From Pteria penguin (Eukaryota > Mollusca > Bivalvia > Pterioida > Pteriidae): a stretch of 64,000 nt of DNA. The DNA is taken from NCBI GenBank assembly GCA_035048485.1, contig CM068583.1, forward strand, positions 26,470,841-26,534,840, read 5' to 3'. Below, one piece after another: positions 60,263 to 64,000 of the stretch. Within the stretch, counting starts at the first letter, position 1. The number at the start of each line of letters is the position of its first letter. The position numbers and the translations under genes are program-made. The notes beneath the pieces are model-generated. The model was not told where the DNA came from. It made no database searches and saw only the letters and a list, made by a program, of their open reading frames with translations.

Positions 60263-60991
60263 TAAAATAGCTTTGTTGCCGCCGGGGAAACTTTTTTTGG
60301 AAGGTTGTGCCCCCCCCCAAACACACACACACTTTTCACTGCCGAGCTACGCCACTGTATATAAAAATGAAAATCATCTGTAGGGAAAGTGTAAGGAAGT
60401 AATGACCAGATGCGAGTCGAATCCACACTTCATAGTTAGGGATTATTATTTGTTTGTTTATGTGTGCGTGTGTTTCAGTTTGTGGATTATAGCGGAAAGC
60501 AGATTAAAATCCTCCAGAGAGGGAAATCCGTGACATAAATGACAAGAAGCTATCAAAGTCCACAAGTTTTCGGCCACCTGGTATTTTTCAAATGGCTTAA
60601 TGGCAACAATTAAACCACTTATAAAAGGCCAGGTGGCCGAAAATTTAGAATTTCAGTGATTATTGTTATTTATATAATGGAAACGTAATAATTTACAATG
60701 TCTTGAAGTTCATAAGAAGTAGACTATGCTAAATGGTAATTCAAATATAAATTCTTTCTTTCAATTTATCTGCTTCTCATTCCTGACCTTCTTTTCGGAC
60801 GTCTATTGGATATGACCTTCAACAGTAATTCCAATCCATGTATACATACATAATCTATAATCGTAACGGTTATTGTGCTTTCAAGTTAAGTTCAAGGGCA
60901 ATGTTAAGGTCATGAACGAGTCAAATTTTGCTATCTTAAAAGTACAAGGTATAAGGATTAAAAGTATAGAAAGAATGGGATGTGAAGGTAG

Positions 60992-61014
60992 GAGAGAGAG
61001 AGAGAGAGAGAGAG
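60992..61014. repeat. (GA)n microsatellite
   Basis: Perfect AG dinucleotide run, followed by a purine-rich region to about 61200. Confidence 0.9.
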
Positions 61015-61986
61015 GAGATTTACTTATAATGAGGGTGTAGGTCAGAGTGGTGAAAAGGGGGAATGGTAGAGGAAAACGGGCGTGAGTGGGAAGGAGGAGA
61101 CGAATGAGAGGAGTGTATATAAGGATGGCCAGTATTGCAGAAATGAGGCATGGGACATTGGTAAGGGTGTAAGTGGAATGGATGGAAGGAATGTTTCAGA
61201 AATTAAACTTTTATTTAAGTCTTCCCCCGCCACACTATTCCTTATAAGCAACATCAGTTTTCAGAATGTTCCCAAATACACTTCCATGCTAGAAAGTCCC
61301 CTGTCAGATTGTCAAGTTATTCGCAATTTTGAACATTTTAACATCAATCTTTTGGAGTAAGACCAGTTATTCTTAAAGGCCTTTATTTACATGATGCATT
61401 TGTATTCGTCGCAGATTTGTAATTTTTCTTAGCGAGTATTCAAAGAGAGAAAACAAAAGACATCTGACAAAGCTGTATGACACAAATCACCAAGGACATG
61501 CACACAAAACATGATAATAGTAGAACATACATGGAGAAACGACATTACAAAAATATTCGAATGTGCTGCGGTTACGATACCGACTTACGACGGTCAATTG
61601 AAGTGACAAATGTCACTCAACTGGCGTTGTTAACCTGTTTACGGGAGTACGAAAGTACGTCATATAATCCCTCTTCATTCCATCATTTTCTTGCTTGTGA
61701 AATCGGCAGTAACATGTACCCTTCTGGATCCTCGCCTGGTCTTTAGCACTGTAAGCATGCATGCTAAGATGATTAACACTTATGATAAAGATTTCAAGGT
61801 CACCCAACACATATGTACCTCCGTGTTTGGCAATGTTTATCTTTTAAAGGTGGTATTTAGACAAGTAATGTTCACCGTTCATAATGAGCTTTTCCGTTGT
61901 CATATCTATCATTAGCGAAGATAATACAAAATATGTGTTCAAATACCACCTCCCCCTAGACTGGCCATGGTTTTGCTTAAATGTAC

Positions 61987-62745
61987 ACACTATTTCTATT
62001 TAAACTGCTCCATGTTTTATGCTGACCAAAACATTTCGGCGGAGCATATAATCGTTGTCGTGTCCGTTTGTCAGTCCGTCCGTTTGATATCATATCTCTT
62101 AAACCGTTAATTAAAATCATTAGAAGCCATTTCTTCAATGTCAAGATCATTCAACGCCTATCCTTAAAATACTTGGGAAGACCTAGTATCTCTTAAACCA
62201 TTCATCAGACTATTTCTATTTACTCTTCTCCATGTTTTTATGCTGACCAAAAACATTTCAACAGAGCATATAATCATTGTCGTGTCCGTTTGTCAGTCTG
62301 TCCGTTTGATATAATATCTCTTAAACCGTTAATTAGAATCATTAGAAGCCATTTCTAAAGGTCAAGATCATTCAACGCCTATCCTTAAAATATTTAGGAA
62401 GACCTAGTATCTCTTAAACCATTCATCAGAGTTGTATTATACATGTATTTCACATAAATATTTCTTGGAACAAGGAGATTTGGACAAAGGTCACTCAAGA
62501 TCATTTTTGCAAGTTGAAGGTCACCCAGCCCATATCTGAAAACTTAGGGAAATGCCTTTATTCCAGCATATGTCTTTGATCGTTAATCATAATTTTGTCA
62601 TATTTCACACAAATGTTCCTTGGGCCAGGGACTTAAGAACAATACTCACTTAAGATAACAATCTTAAAAATTGACAAATTGTCATTGGTTTGATGCATTT
62701 CGGGGAGCATCAGTCTGTCTTACTGATATTCGTGTTTTAAATAAT
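61987..62745 (+). mobile_element. GGGGAGCAT-family element with ~220-bp tandem duplication
   Basis: Two near-identical units begin ACTATTTCTATTTA at 61989 and 62209, each with ATGCTGACCAAAAACATTTC, GAGCATATAATC and GTCCGTTTGTCAGTC. The end CGGGGAGCATCAGTCTGTC, TTACTGATATTCGTGTT matches the family end at 28.1 and 23.5 kb. Confidence 0.65.
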
Positions 62746-62749
62746 ATTG

Positions 62750-64000
62750 AGAACAATAAGACCGCAAGGGCTTGGTTAAAAAAATCCTACTCTTCCTGTG
62801 CTCTACCAAATCCTAAAGTTCTTTGGCGGACAATCAAGTTAGTGCTTTACGAAGTTTAGTTTCGAATTCTGGCGTTCAATTTAGGCCCAAAAATGTACCT
62901 ACAGAAAGTCTATGGTCAAGTAGCTTCCACTACTAAACAATGCCTGCCATCACATGAGCCAATATAGTCTTAGCAAATAACAAGCAATCGAGTCACGAGA
63001 TAAAACAGGCAAGGTACATTCAGCAAGTATTAAATGTGTAAACCGACGCGGAGTCCTTAACTGTACGTTTTCTTGATGCTGGACAACGGGACTAAAAACC
63101 ATAGCATCACCACTATACCGATCCATATTAAGTCTAAACGGTCCATTTCTAATGTTGAGTAAGTTCCTATATATCTACTGAATTTATTTAGCATTTTGTT
63201 GCTCTTTGTTTAATGATATACTCTTTGTATAATACGTAGACATGGTTTTGCAACAGTACGACGAATAAAACTGTCATTTAACACATATCCCCGCCCCCAA
63301 GCTGTCAGTTTCTTACACTGCAGCAACAAAGGTTTCCTATGTAACGTTTCAGAGTCCATAACTACTATAAAGAAGTGACCTTGACTTTTGAACCCTAAAT
63401 CAGTAGACATCTCTCGTTTTGTTAAGGCTCAGTTCATTCAAATCTGCTTTGTATATGATGAATGCTTCTTAATTCATCGTCTGGAAACCAATAATCTTTT
63501 TTTACCAGCGCTGGCCTTGATTATCAAGAGGCATCTTTACCTATTGTTGAGTAACAATATATCCAAGTTTGGTATGGATAGATGCGAGGTACTTTAGTAA
63601 TCATTCAGAAACTAATACCGTAACTGCCGTCTTTTTACAACGTTTTAGTGACCCTGACATTTTTAAAACATCTAAATCAGTAAGCATTTACCTTTTAGGC
63701 AAATATCCATGTATCTACATTTGGTTTGGGAGAGATGCAAGGAACTCAAGTTTTCATCTGGAAACAAATAATTGCAATCTATCTTATCAGCAGTAACCCT
63801 GACCTATTGACTCAAATGTGTGACAAAAGAATGGGATAACGGACAAAGCAAACACTTAATGCCCCCTGTCATGCCTGGTTAGAGTGTAAAAACAATAAAA
63901 TCAAACTGTCCAAATTTATTCATAATTGCATTACATACATATTGTAACTAATAAACTATACAAATTAAATAGTACTAACATATAAGACATATATTTCTAT
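62750..64000. other. unannotated sequence at window end
   Basis: No gene or clear repeat recognised; frames in this interval are short and unrelated to known families. Could be intron of a gene beyond the window. Confidence 0.35.

Overview
This is an A+T-rich animal genomic window with long introns, canonical GT/AG splice sites and a dense load of mobile elements. The repeat families (short elements with CTGT/CCGT microsatellites followed by 110-220 bp repeats rich in AGGTCA, elements with a GCTCACCTGAGC terminal hairpin, and tRNA-derived SINEs with a CGACGTAAAACACCAATCAA tail) are of the kind found in bivalve molluscs, so a bivalve is the best guess (inference, not proven). Nothing prokaryotic, organellar or CRISPR-like is present.

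Only two protein-coding genes can be supported. The first, on the plus strand from 14992 to 34910, was assembled by hand from nine in-frame coding exons (one optional 30-nt microexon) and encodes a PABIR/FAM122-family protein of 341 residues, a nuclear inhibitor of the phosphatase PP2A-B55. Its 3' UTR runs on to about 35.8-36.2 kb. The second, on the minus strand at 56308-56808, is an intron-free 166-residue MID1IP1/THRSP (Spot 14) family protein, with a CCAAT box and a CACGTG E-box upstream. The two genes lie about 20 kb apart in opposite orientation; nothing shows that they work together.

Layout: 1-14.9 kb is gene-free and holds SINEs, a 740-bp Mutator-like inverted-repeat element with 10-bp target duplication, a decayed LINE tail, degenerate tandem repeats and the first two copies of a 51-53 bp palindromic element with 9-bp target duplications. 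15-35 kb is the PABIR gene, whose introns contain nested Helitron-like elements, a hAT-like element with its own zinc-finger fragment, a split foldback element and the third palindromic copy. 36-56 kb holds MITEs, perfect hairpins, a 41-bp minisatellite, a LINE remnant and a large interrupted inverted repeat. 57-64 kb is mostly unannotatable sequence with one SINE and further Helitron-like repeats.

The most interesting observations are the tiny palindromic element with exact 9-bp duplications in all three copies, the perfect 49-bp-arm hairpin at 42.65 kb, an empty/occupied site pair documenting a nested insertion, and the way repeats have spread consensus nuclear-receptor sites (TCAAGGTCA, DR1, IR1) through and around the PABIR gene. 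No new multi-gene biological system was found.
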